Shown: positions 25,559 to 34,068 of the stretch, in pieces
How positions within the stretch are numbered: the stretch's first letter is position 1
How the letters are laid out: every line of letters starts with the position of its first letter
Assembly: GCF_001610975.1 (NCBI RefSeq)
Contig: NZ_CP013342.1
Location: forward strand, 1,807,001 to 1,871,000
DNA length: 64,000 nucleotides
From: Sphingopyxis terrae subsp. terrae NBRC 15098
GTDB lineage: Bacteria; Pseudomonadota; Alphaproteobacteria; Sphingomonadales; Sphingomonadaceae
Direction: 5' to 3'
Translations under genes and position numbers: made by a program
The notes under the pieces: model-generated
What the model was told of the DNA's origin: nothing
Database searches by the model: none
The model's input: only the letters and a program-made list of their open reading frames with translations

Positions 25559-25857
25559 GATTGACGTTCGTCGCCATCTGTTAAGTCAAAGTCAAATTTC
25601 ATTGAAATCAATGTGGTGGCGTGTCGCCGCGGTTTTCCGAGCCTGGCAAGACGAACGTCCCTCACGAAACCGGCGACCCTAAAAAACATTGGGTAGACGC
25701 TCGCTCCCGCGGTCCCCTAGCTGGCCTCGTAAAGGTCGAAGGCGAGGCGTCATTCGGCCATGCGGGGCGCATGAACATGGTGGAGGGTTATACACGGTGA
25801 CGCTGCGCGTCCGCCGGCACCCCTTCGCGCACTATGGTGAACCAAGGGGAATTCCAG
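25559..25857. other. Divergent promoter region between the kinase and the autotransporter
   Basis: About 300 bp with no gene. It must hold the leftward promoter of the sensor kinase and the rightward promoter of the autotransporter. A 13-bp inverted repeat ATTTCATTGAAAT lies at 25596-25608 in an AT-rich stretch, a plausible operator. Confidence 0.45.
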
Positions 25858-28800
25858 ATGATATCGAATAATTCAAAATCGCGCCTGCTCGCGACGAGCG
25901 CGATCGCCGGACTTTCGATCCTGCAACTGGGCGCTGCCGCCCATGCGCAGGAACAGACCCCCGCTTTCGGCGTACATGTGGACCAACCCGGGACGGTCGA
26001 GATCAATGTCGGCGAGGACGAGGAAATCGTTGGTAACGACATCGGTATCTACGCGGATAATGGCACAGTCATCGTCGACAATGCCGGGACGATCCGCGGC
26101 AACGGCTTTTCGCCTGCGGGGCTGAACAGCCGGCCAGCCGGTGGCATCGTCATCGCGCAGCCGGGGGCGTCGATCACCAACGGCGGGACGATCAGCGGTG
26201 CGGCAAACGGGATCGCCACGTCCTATTTCTTCAGCGAGGATGAAAATGGCGACAATCTGCCGCCGGCGGCGCTCGCCGCCGACACGGTCGTCGTCAACAG
26301 CGGTCTGATTAGCGGGGAAGGCGGAGCGGGCGTGTCGCTCGTCGGCGGCGGCAGCGTCACCAACGATGGCACCATCCGCGGCGCCAATGGCGCGCCGGGC
26401 AGCGGGATCAACGGCATCGGCGTCGCGATCGCCGAATTTCCCGACCGGATCGCCGAGGGGGTTGCGGGCGTCGGATCGATCGTCAACAACAGCGACGGCG
26501 TGATCGAGGGGCAGACGTTCGGGGTGGTCCTGTCGGGCGGCGGAACGATCGAAAACAGCGGCATCATCCGCACCACGGGGCAGTTTAATCCGGCCATTCC
26601 GGGTGCCCAGACGCCGATCGCCATCGTGATGGGAGCGACGCCGGCCCAGGAAGGCCGCAGCGCGACGTTGACCAACACGGGTCTGGTGCAGGGTTTCCTT
26701 GGCATCGTCGCGACGGGGTCGCTCGAAACCGTAACGATCGAAAACAGCGGCACCATCAACGGACAGGTACTGGGTATCCTGGGCTCATCGGCCGGGGCGC
26801 TTGTCATCGACAATACCGAGGACGGCCAGATTCTGGCCGGGGGCAATGCGGTTACGGCCGGAACCAGTACGCTGACCCTCACCAACGTCGGGCTGATCCA
26901 GAGCCAGAGCCAGATCGGCGTCAACATCCAGAGCGCCGATGCCGTCATCAACAACAGCGGCACGATCAGCGGCAAGACCTTTGGAATTACGACGAACGCG
27001 CTTCAGACCGCGCCGGGCGTGTCGGTGCATGATGCCGTCAATACCGCGGTAACCAACAGCGGGCTTATCCGCGGCGAGACCGACGATGGTGTCCGCCTGA
27101 TCGGTGGCGGCAGCGTCACCAACAGCGGCACGATCGAAGGCGTCGCCAGCACGCCCTCGACGCTCGCCGACGGCGTGTCGATGTTCAGTTTTGCCGGGCA
27201 GGATCTGTCGGGGGTCACGGCCATCGGTACGATCGCGAATAGCGAGGACGGCACGATCCGGGGCGATCGCTTCGGCGCGATCATTTCGGGCGGGGGCGTC
27301 GTCGAGAATGAAGGGCTGATCAACGGCAATACGGGCGGCCTCTATATTCAGACTAATACCGTGGAGGAAACGGGCAAAACCGCGTCGGTGACGAACAGCG
27401 GGACGATTTCGGGTGGCAATGCCATCACCTTCGGCGGCAACCTCGAATCGTCCGAACTCGTTAACAGCGGCAGTCTCGTGGGGACGACGGGTTATGCTGT
27501 CGCCAACGGCTCGTACGGCCGCCTCTCGATAGTCAATTCCGAAGACGGAGTGATCGAGGGTGCAACGATCGGCGTCCACGACGACGAAGGAGGCATTGAT
27601 CTGGTCAACGCGGGTACGATCCGCGGCAATGGCAATTACGACGGCTTCGACGCGTCGCCCCATGCCGGCGTCACCCTCGCGGGGGCTCCATCGACGATCG
27701 ACAACAGCGGCACCATCTCGGGCGCCGGCGCCGGTATCACCACGGCCTATTATTTCAACCCCGAAACCGGACAGCTTGAGGGTCGCGCGATCGATACCGA
27801 GATCGTCAACAGCGGCACGATCGCAGGCGAGAGCAACGACGGCGTCCGCCTGATCGGCGGCGGCAGCGTGACCAATTCGGGCACGATCAGCGGCGCCGGC
27901 CGCGTCGACGCCGACGGCGTCTCGATGTATGGCTATGCCGACCAGGCGAACGAGGATTATGCGGCTAGCGTGACCAATCAGGACGGCGGCTCGATCGCCG
28001 GGCAGCGCTTCGGCATCATCCTGTCGGGCGGCGGTTCGGTCGATAACGCGGGCGAGATCGTCGGCGTCGTCGGCGGCATGTTCATCCAGGGGACCGCACT
28101 CAACAGCGCGCCGGGCGAGGATCGCAGCGGGCTGACGGCCAGCGTCGTCAACAGCGGGCTGATCCACGGCACGGGAGACCTGGGCGGCAGCGGCGGCGAC
28201 GGCTATGGCGTGGGCTTTGGCAGCGACATGTCGAGCGCCACGCTCGAAAACAGCGGCACGATCCTCAGCGACTTCGGTGCCGCGGTTTCGCAAGGATCGC
28301 GTGCCGACGCCATCGTTACCAATCTGGAAGGCGGAACGATCGAGGGCGCGACGTCGGGCATCTATTCCAATGCGACCGGGACGCTCGCGGTGGACAATGC
28401 CGGGACGATCCGCGGCAACGGCAGCTACGACGGCTTCGCCGCCGCGCCCGACGCCGGGATCACGATCACGACCGCAGCGTCGAGCGTGAAGAACAGCGGC
28501 ACCATCTCGGGCGCGGGCGCAGGGATCACCACCGCCTATCAATTCGATGACGATATTGGCGATCTGGTCGGCATCGCGATCGGAACCACGGTCGAGAACA
28601 GCGGCACGATCAGCGGCGAATCGAACGATGGCGTCCGTCTGATCGGCGGCGGCACCGTAACCAACAGCGGCACCATTACCGGTGCGGGGGCTTCCTTTGC
28701 CGATGGCGTGTCGATGTACGCCTATGACGGACAGGATGGCGAGAGCTTTGCGGCCAATGTCGTCAACAGCGCGAGCGGAACGATCGGTGGCGACCGGTTC

Positions 28801-31518
28801 GGTATCATCCTGTCGGGCGGCGGCACCGTCGACAATGCGGGCACGATCACCGGCACCACCGGCGGCGTCCTCATTCAGAGCGACCTTGCCGATACGCCCG
28901 GCCTGCTCGGCAATTTCATCAACAGCGGGACGATCACCAGCACCGATGGCGCGCCGATCATTGCCCATGTCCAGTCGAACGTCACCAATGCGGGCACGCT
29001 GAGCGGCGGAAATGGCGTCGCAATCCAGCTCGATGCGTATGACGATGTGGTGACGCTGAACACCGGGAGCGCCGTCGATGGCCTGATCGATGCCGGGGCG
29101 GGCGAAGACAATCTGGTGCTCGATGGCGACATCCTTGAACTGACCGAGGCGCAGCAACTGACTGCGGTATCGGGTTTTGAAGCGCTGACGGTCGCCGCGG
29201 GCTATTGGTCGACCAGCGGCATGGTCGGCGAATTCGGCAACGTCGTGATCGATGAAGGCGCTGCGTTGCAGGTCAATGAAGTGGTTGGCGAAGACGGCGC
29301 GGAATCGCCCATCCTTACCCCGGCGGTGACGACCAACGGCTTGCTCGTGCTCAACTTCGGCGACGATGAGACCGTCTCGAACCTTGACGAACTGACGATC
29401 AGCGGCAGCGGCAAGCTGCAGTTGATCGGCGATGCGGTCTTTACCGTCGATACCGATACGGTGGCGCACACCGGCGGGACGATCGTGTCGAACGGCGGCC
29501 TTGTCCTCACCGGCCTGCTTCAGGGCGATGTGAAGACCGAGGGCGACGGCTTTTTCGAACTCGGCGCGGGCGGCACCGAAGGCAGCTTCGCCGGCGACAT
29601 CGTCAACGACGGGCGTTTCGTTTTCAACCGTTCGGACGACTACGACTTCCTCGGCGCCTTTTCGGGTAGCGGTACGCTCGACAAGCTGGGTGATGGCACG
29701 CTGACCTTCATGGGTGACTATGGCTTCCAGGGCGTGACCAACATCTTCGGAGGCGCGGTGCGGATCGGCGGGACGATCGACCCCGGTACCGACTTCAATC
29801 TGGGTGAAGGCGGGTCGCTCGACATCACCGGAAAGGACCAGACGATCGGCGGCCTTGCTGGCGAGAGCGGCGCCCAAGTCGTACTCGGCGACAATCAACT
29901 GACCGTCGATCAGGACGACAACAGCGAATTTGCCGGCACCATTTCGGGAAGCGGCGGCTTCGTCAAATCGGGCGACGGCACGCTCAACCTGTCGGGCGAC
30001 AGCGATTATACCGGCCCGACGACCGTCGATGGCGGCAAGCTTGCCGTCAACGGTTCGATCGTCTCCGACGTCACCGTCAATGCGGGCGGCGCGCTGGGCG
30101 GCAACGGCAGCGTCGGCACGACGACGATCAATGGCGACGGCAAGTTGACGCCGGGCAATTCGATCGGGCGCCTTACCGTCAACGGCGATCTCAATTTCGC
30201 AGCCGGTTCGGTCTATGAGGTGGAGGTCAATGCCGCGGGTGCGGGTGACCGCGTCGATGCGACGGGCCTCGTCACCATCGACAGCGATGCGAGCGTGGCC
30301 GTGCTTGCAGAGGACGGCGACTATAACGGCCGCACCGACTATGTGATCCTGACGGGTGCGGGCGGGATCGACGGCACCTTCGGTTCGGTGACCAGCGACC
30401 TGGCCTTCCTCGATCCGCTGCTGCGTTACGGCGCCAATTCGGTGACGCTGTCGCTCTATCGAAACGACGTCGATTTCGCCGACGTGGCGATCGGCTTCAA
30501 CCAGGCCAGCGTTGCCGCGGCGGTCCAGTCGCGCGGCATCGACGATCCGCTGTTCGAAGCGGTGGTCAACCAGAATGCCGCCGGCGCGCAGGCCGCCTTT
30601 GGTGATCTCTCAGGTGAAATTCTTGCCAGCACGCTCAGCGGGCTGACCGACGATAGCCGGCACCTGCGCAATGCGTTGTACAGCATGTCGGGTCCGGCCG
30701 AGGCCGGCCTCTTCCTCTGGGGTTCGGCCTTCGGCGGCTGGGGCGATTTCGATGCCAAGGGTGGACGCTTTGGCATGGATACCGACCACAAGGGCTTCGT
30801 TACCGGCTTCGGCTATGGCGGCAACGGCTTCGCGGCGGCAATCTCAGCAGGGATCGGCGACAGCGATTTCCGTCTCGGCGGCCGCAACGACCATGCACAG
30901 GCGGACAGCAAATATCTGGCCGCGCATGTCAGCTATGGCACGGGTGAGGGCGCTCGCGCCGCCGCCGGCCTTGCCTATGGTTGGCACGATATCGACACCA
31001 GTCGTTCGATCAGCGTCGCGACGCTGGCGCAGACGCTGACGTCGAAGCGCGATGCGGACACGATGCAGATCTTCGGCGAACTTGGTTATGACGTGCGGAT
31101 GGGCAACCTTGCACTGACGCCCTTCTTCCGTCTCGCCCATGTCCGCACCAAGAGCGACGCCTTTGCCGAAGCCGGCGGCAATGCCGCGCTTTCGATCGCG
31201 GCGGCGAAGCAGGAAACGACCTTCGTCAGCCTGGGCGGCCGCGCACGGTTCAACATCGGTGAGGGCTTCCAGCCCTATGTGTCGGCCGCGTGGAACCGGG
31301 CTTCGGGCGACCGCGGTGCGCCGGTGGCCGCGGCCTTCACCACCGGGGGCGGCAGCTTCGCCCTGATCGGCACGCCGATCCCGAAGAATTCGGCCGAGAT
31401 CGAAGCGGGCTTCGATTACAGCGCGGGCAATTTCCGGATCGGCGCCGCCTATAGCGGCACGCTGGCCGGCGATCGCAACACCCATGGCGCACGCGTGACC
31501 GCGCGGATCGCCTTCTGA
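25858..31518 (+). CDS. Giant type V autotransporter adhesin (beta-helix passenger)
   Basis: 1,886 residues from ATG 25858, which has an AAGGGGA site 7 bases upstream; an earlier in-frame ATG lacks this. Signal peptide (LLATSAIAGLSILQLGAAAHAQ). The passenger is a long repeat of NSGTISG-type strands, characteristic of a beta-helix, and contains larger modules of about 160 residues repeated four times (see findings). Near residues 1265-1410 are two autotransporter-associated beta-strand repeats (KLGDGTLTF..., KSGDGTLNLSG...). The last 280 residues or so form the translocator barrel (GLFLWGSAFGGWGDFD ... ARVTARIAF, Phe-terminated). It would be exported to the cell surface, probably for adhesion or biofilm formation; the ligand is unknown. 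It is a single-gene unit with its own promoter region, followed by strong hairpins. Confidence 0.93.
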   Translation: MISNNSKSRLLATSAIAGLSILQLGAAAHAQEQTPAFGVHVDQPGTVEINVGEDEEIVGNDIGIYADNGTVIVDNAGTIRGNGFSPAGLNSRPAGGIVIAQPGASITNGGTISGAANGIATSYFFSEDENGDNLPPAALAADTVVVNSGLISGEGGAGVSLVGGGSVTNDGTIRGANGAPGSGINGIGVAIAEFPDRIAEGVAGVGSIVNNSDGVIEGQTFGVVLSGGGTIENSGIIRTTGQFNPAIPGAQTPIAIVMGATPAQEGRSATLTNTGLVQGFLGIVATGSLETVTIENSGTINGQVLGILGSSAGALVIDNTEDGQILAGGNAVTAGTSTLTLTNVGLIQSQSQIGVNIQSADAVINNSGTISGKTFGITTNALQTAPGVSVHDAVNTAVTNSGLIRGETDDGVRLIGGGSVTNSGTIEGVASTPSTLADGVSMFSFAGQDLSGVTAIGTIANSEDGTIRGDRFGAIISGGGVVENEGLINGNTGGLYIQTNTVEETGKTASVTNSGTISGGNAITFGGNLESSELVNSGSLVGTTGYAVANGSYGRLSIVNSEDGVIEGATIGVHDDEGGIDLVNAGTIRGNGNYDGFDASPHAGVTLAGAPSTIDNSGTISGAGAGITTAYYFNPETGQLEGRAIDTEIVNSGTIAGESNDGVRLIGGGSVTNSGTISGAGRVDADGVSMYGYADQANEDYAASVTNQDGGSIAGQRFGIILSGGGSVDNAGEIVGVVGGMFIQGTALNSAPGEDRSGLTASVVNSGLIHGTGDLGGSGGDGYGVGFGSDMSSATLENSGTILSDFGAAVSQGSRADAIVTNLEGGTIEGATSGIYSNATGTLAVDNAGTIRGNGSYDGFAAAPDAGITITTAASSVKNSGTISGAGAGITTAYQFDDDIGDLVGIAIGTTVENSGTISGESNDGVRLIGGGTVTNSGTITGAGASFADGVSMYAYDGQDGESFAANVVNSASGTIGGDRFGIILSGGGTVDNAGTITGTTGGVLIQSDLADTPGLLGNFINSGTITSTDGAPIIAHVQSNVTNAGTLSGGNGVAIQLDAYDDVVTLNTGSAVDGLIDAGAGEDNLVLDGDILELTEAQQLTAVSGFEALTVAAGYWSTSGMVGEFGNVVIDEGAALQVNEVVGEDGAESPILTPAVTTNGLLVLNFGDDETVSNLDELTISGSGKLQLIGDAVFTVDTDTVAHTGGTIVSNGGLVLTGLLQGDVKTEGDGFFELGAGGTEGSFAGDIVNDGRFVFNRSDDYDFLGAFSGSGTLDKLGDGTLTFMGDYGFQGVTNIFGGAVRIGGTIDPGTDFNLGEGGSLDITGKDQTIGGLAGESGAQVVLGDNQLTVDQDDNSEFAGTISGSGGFVKSGDGTLNLSGDSDYTGPTTVDGGKLAVNGSIVSDVTVNAGGALGGNGSVGTTTINGDGKLTPGNSIGRLTVNGDLNFAAGSVYEVEVNAAGAGDRVDATGLVTIDSDASVAVLAEDGDYNGRTDYVILTGAGGIDGTFGSVTSDLAFLDPLLRYGANSVTLSLYRNDVDFADVAIGFNQASVAAAVQSRGIDDPLFEAVVNQNAAGAQAAFGDLSGEILASTLSGLTDDSRHLRNALYSMSGPAEAGLFLWGSAFGGWGDFDAKGGRFGMDTDHKGFVTGFGYGGNGFAAAISAGIGDSDFRLGGRNDHAQADSKYLAAHVSYGTGEGARAAAGLAYGWHDIDTSRSISVATLAQTLTSKRDADTMQIFGELGYDVRMGNLALTPFFRLAHVRTKSDAFAEAGGNAALSIAAAKQETTFVSLGGRARFNIGEGFQPYVSAAWNRASGDRGAPVAAAFTTGGGSFALIGTPIPKNSAEIEAGFDYSAGNFRIGAAYSGTLAGDRNTHGARVTARIAF
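26071..28890 (+). repeat. Four-copy passenger module within the autotransporter gene
   Basis: Blocks starting near 26071, 27040 (partial), 27601 and 28390 share an order of motifs: NAGTIRGNG, NSGTISGAGAGITTAY, GESNDGVRLIGGGSVTNSGT, ADGVSMY, GQRFGIILSGGGSVDNAG, then a GG-FIQ segment. The third and fourth copies are the most alike. The partial second copy lacks the first two motifs. Confidence 0.8.
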
Positions 31519-31551
31519 TCATTCTACCCCGATCAAAGGCAACATGCAGCT

Positions 31552-31584
31552 GGGGCCGGAGCAGGGTCAAAATGCTCCGGCCCC
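31552..31584 (+). terminator. Strong hairpin 34 bp after the autotransporter stop
   Basis: GGGGCCGGAGCA and TGCTCCGGCCCC form a perfect 12-bp stem with a 9-nt loop. No U-tract follows, so it may act as a 3' stabiliser or a factor-assisted terminator rather than an intrinsic one. Confidence 0.55.
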
Positions 31585-31664
31585 GATTGACAATAGACGA
31601 TATTCGAAGCTCGTCGCGACCCCGAGCGGAGAATGGGTTCACGGCAGTGATTGTCGGGAATCCG

Positions 31665-31696
31665 AAAGGGCTCGCCCTCGGGCGAGCCCTTTCTTT
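31665..31696 (+). terminator. Rho-independent terminator downstream of the autotransporter
   Basis: A 13-bp perfect inverted repeat (AAAGGGCTCGCCC / GGGCGAGCCCTTT, almost no spacer, so the inner pairs form the loop) followed by CTTT. The A-tract on the left also lets it work leftward. Confidence 0.7.
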
Positions 31697-32183
31697 GTTG
31701 AAAGGAGCTGGGTCTGGTGCCGCCTAGCGCGAAACAGCATGTCGCCGGCGAGCCGTTACGCTGGACAAATCCTACCGGCGGATCCGGTCGCCATGACGGC
31801 GAAGCGGTTTCTGTGCAGCGCTCAAAGCCGCCTGGCCGCAAATCTCCAACTCGAGCCGAATAGCAGCGGGACGGCAACGCTCCCGATTTCGGTCGTTCAG
31901 CTGCTCCATCAATGATGCCAGAACCCGCCGTTGGCTCGCTAGAACCGGGCAATATGATGACTGGAACCAGCTTGGCCATTGGTGGTCGAAACCTGCGCTA
32001 AAGGCCCGGTTTCACGCTGGCATTGCCATAACCTCATGCCTTCAGGCAAAAATATCGTGTCGCCAGGGAACCGGGCGGCGGACATCGGGGTATTCCCGGC
32101 GAGCTTCAAAACGATAAGGGTTTGAGTGCTTTCCACCGGGCCGCGCTCTCGCGCGGTCCGGACTATCTTCGGCAATTCTTGCG

Positions 32184-32564
32184 TTAAAGTTGGCGTCGTC
32201 CGACGTCCGCATCGACCGGCGCGAGCGGTTTTATATTCGCATCGCAGAAGGCTCCGAGATCGTCGGTGCGGCGGCTTGTGATGGTCATTCCCTGATCGAC
32301 CCGGCGTAGGCGATATCCGTCCGAACAGAGGTAGCTTGTCCTGCATTTGGCTTTGCGAGACCCGCTTTTCACGAGCGGCCGCCCGGATACCGAAAGGCAG
32401 TGGTCGGCCGCCGGGATTGGTGGCTCGAATAGGACCGCGACTGTCTTATCTGGAGCGGGTTCGATTACTGCCTCGATGCCGGCGAAGGCGTCGACGATCG
32501 CCTTCGCATGCGCCAAAGCCGATCGGTGAGGCTCGACGACAAAAGAAAAGGGGCCGGTTTGCAC
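32184..32564 (-). CDS. Possible hypothetical protein or gene remnant
   Basis: A frame of up to 126 codons with codon use like real genes in this DNA (many GTC, ATC, GCC and GAC codons). The product has four Cys and no recognised family. Its first ATG lies inside the terminator hairpin of the neighbouring minus-strand gene and no good ribosome-binding site is seen, so the true start is unclear. It may be a remnant that lost its 5' end. Confidence 0.3.
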   Translation of the reverse strand: MQTGPFSFVVEPHRSALAHAKAIVDAFAGIEAVIEPAPDKTVAVLFEPPIPAADHCLSVSGRPLVKSGSRKAKCRTSYLCSDGYRLRRVDQGMTITSRRTDDLGAFCDANIKPLAPVDADVGRRQL

Positions 32565-32572
32565 CGGCCCCC
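32541..32572 (-). terminator. Rho-independent terminator of the fimbrial operon
   Basis: On the minus strand, GGGGCCGGT / ACCGGCCCC with a 4-nt loop is followed by TTTTCTTTT. It lies 27 bp after the last fimbrial gene. Confidence 0.85.
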
Positions 32573-32598
32573 TTCGTATTTCCGCATCGCCGCCGCGA

Positions 32599-33012
32599 TC
32601 AACTCGGGATGATCTGGAGGTCCAGATGGTCCGAATCGAAGCCGTTCTCGCCCGGAACCGCGGCGATCGGCCGTTCGCGGATTCGCGGGCCGGTTGCGCG
32701 GCTCAGCACTGCCTGGCCTGAACCGTTGAGCAGGATTTCGTCGCTGCCGGCGATGATGCGCGTCCCGACGAGAGTGCCCGGTGCATAGCTGACGATCAGC
32801 TCATAGCCCGTGGGCGCGTTGCAATATTCGCGGAACGAGCCGAGCGACACCGCGTCGCCCTCGATCGCGCCGAAGCCGGTCAGTTGATGATTGACGGTGC
32901 AATTGACCGCCACCGTCGCAAACAGGTTAAAGCCGTACGAGGCGGCCAGCGCCGTCGTCGGTACTGCCACGAGCGCGGCGCCCGCGAGAGCAATCGAAAG
33001 TTTCCGTTTCAT
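32599..33012 (-). CDS. Small secreted fimbrial-type subunit, last gene of the fimbrial operon
   Basis: 137 residues with a signal peptide (LSIALAGAALVAVPTTALAA). The mature protein has a Cys pair (NCTVNHQLTG ... FREYCNAPTGYELIVSYAPG), a spacing seen in pilin-like beta-sandwich subunits. It lacks the common C-terminal beta strand of the other two subunits. It follows the tip-like gene on the same strand after 138 bp and is closed by a strong terminator, so it probably belongs to the chaperone-usher system as a minor or assembly-ending subunit. Assignment is mostly by context. Confidence 0.6.
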   Translation of the reverse strand: MKRKLSIALAGAALVAVPTTALAASYGFNLFATVAVNCTVNHQLTGFGAIEGDAVSLGSFREYCNAPTGYELIVSYAPGTLVGTRIIAGSDEILLNGSGQAVLSRATGPRIRERPIAAVPGENGFDSDHLDLQIIPS

Positions 33013-33150
33013 TCGCCACCCTTTCCGCCCGAATTGGCCGACGTGTTGGATGGTGATTAGCCGCTCACATCTAATATTCAGTTAAGTGCCCACGCGAACA
33101 GGCGCCGGGAACCGGCGCTTTCTGCGCATGAAGATCGGAAATTTAAGTGC

Positions 33151-34059
33151 TTAGCGCGCGGTGACGGAGATCGAGATCACGTCGCTGTAGGTCCCGGCGC
33201 GGCGATCGCTGACATCGCCAATGATGAACTGGATCGGCAGCGAATCGCGGCGGTAGCCATTGCCGGTCGGCCCCGACAGGCGGCTGGTGCCGGCCAGATT
33301 CACCGCGGTTCCGCCCACCGCGATCGTATAGGGCACCGTCCAGTCGCTGGCGCCGAGGCGCAGCTTGCCCGAATTGGCCGATGTCACCTGCAGATCATAT
33401 TGGCCGGTGCTGCTGACGCGCAGCTGCAGCGGCACGGGCGCCACCCCGGTACGCAGATCGCCCAGGTCGACGACGGCGTGGCCGTCGCTCATCGAATAGG
33501 CGCCCGACAGGCCCATGCGCGCCGACGGCAGCACCTCGAGGCCGAGAACGACCTGCGTCCCGCCGAGCGACCGGAAGCTGCGGTCCTGCGCCTCGATGCT
33601 GACGTCCTGGGTGAAGGTGCCCGAATCGCGGACGTCTTCGGGATTGGCGACGAGCTTGTAGAGAAGCGTCTTCGATTCATTGGGGGCCAGCACCAGCTCG
33701 CGCTGCGAAGGCGTGCGCAGCGAGCGGCCGGCGCGCGGCGTCACATCCTGCGAATCGGTGAGGTTGACGAGCGCATAGCCGATGCGCTTGCCCGTCCCCT
33801 TCGACAGGCCGAACGGCGGCTGCGACAGGTCGAACAGCGGCGCAAAGCGGCATTCGGACCCGCCGTCATTGATATAGGTGACGCTGAACGTCCCTTCGGG
33901 CAGCGAGCCGCCATAGGGATCGTAGCCGGAGATCATCCAGCTCGTCGGCGCGGCGTTCATCCGCACCATGCAATCGGTCGGACGCGCCGAATTGGCCGAC
34001 TGGGCAAAGGCGGGAGCGGCCATCAGCGTGGCGGCGAGCAAAAGCGATGCGCGAAGCAT
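33151..34059 (-). CDS. Fimbrial tip adhesin-like / minor subunit
   Basis: 302 residues with a signal peptide (LLLAATLMAAPAFAQ). Two parts: an N-terminal domain with two Cys (TDCMVRMN ... SECRFAPLFDLSQPPFG) and a C-terminal pilin-like domain ending in a GTYSDVISISVTAR strand like spore-coat-U-type subunits. The two-domain layout, the size and the position just after the usher (9 bp gap) fit the tip protein of archaic or alternate chaperone-usher fimbriae. The binding target is unknown. Confidence 0.72.
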   Translation of the reverse strand: MLRASLLLAATLMAAPAFAQSANSARPTDCMVRMNAAPTSWMISGYDPYGGSLPEGTFSVTYINDGGSECRFAPLFDLSQPPFGLSKGTGKRIGYALVNLTDSQDVTPRAGRSLRTPSQRELVLAPNESKTLLYKLVANPEDVRDSGTFTQDVSIEAQDRSFRSLGGTQVVLGLEVLPSARMGLSGAYSMSDGHAVVDLGDLRTGVAPVPLQLRVSSTGQYDLQVTSANSGKLRLGASDWTVPYTIAVGGTAVNLAGTSRLSGPTGNGYRRDSLPIQFIIGDVSDRRAGTYSDVISISVTAR

Positions 34060-34068
34060 GGAAGCCTC

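Larger units (their letters stand above)
31519..32540. other. Gene-poor region after the autotransporter
   Basis: About 1 kb. It holds two long hairpins (listed separately) and one low-confidence reading frame. The stretch from about 31700 to 32180 shows no gene, RNA or repeat that I recognise. It may be a decayed region. Confidence 0.5.

Noticed and set aside
26071..28890. Repeated DNA that could be taken for a CRISPR array
   Set aside because: The repeats are long, imperfect, in frame and encode protein motifs. There are no short identical repeats with unique spacers and no cas genes.
26785..29898. Frame of about 1,000 codons antisense to the autotransporter
   Set aside because: It follows from the GC-rich repetitive codons of the autotransporter; the product is Asp/Arg/Ala-rich without recognisable domains or a start site.
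31552..31696. The two hairpins as part of an integron attC or phage att site
   Set aside because: They lack the RYYYAAC/GTTRRRY core sites or any flanking direct repeats, and fit transcript 3' ends better.
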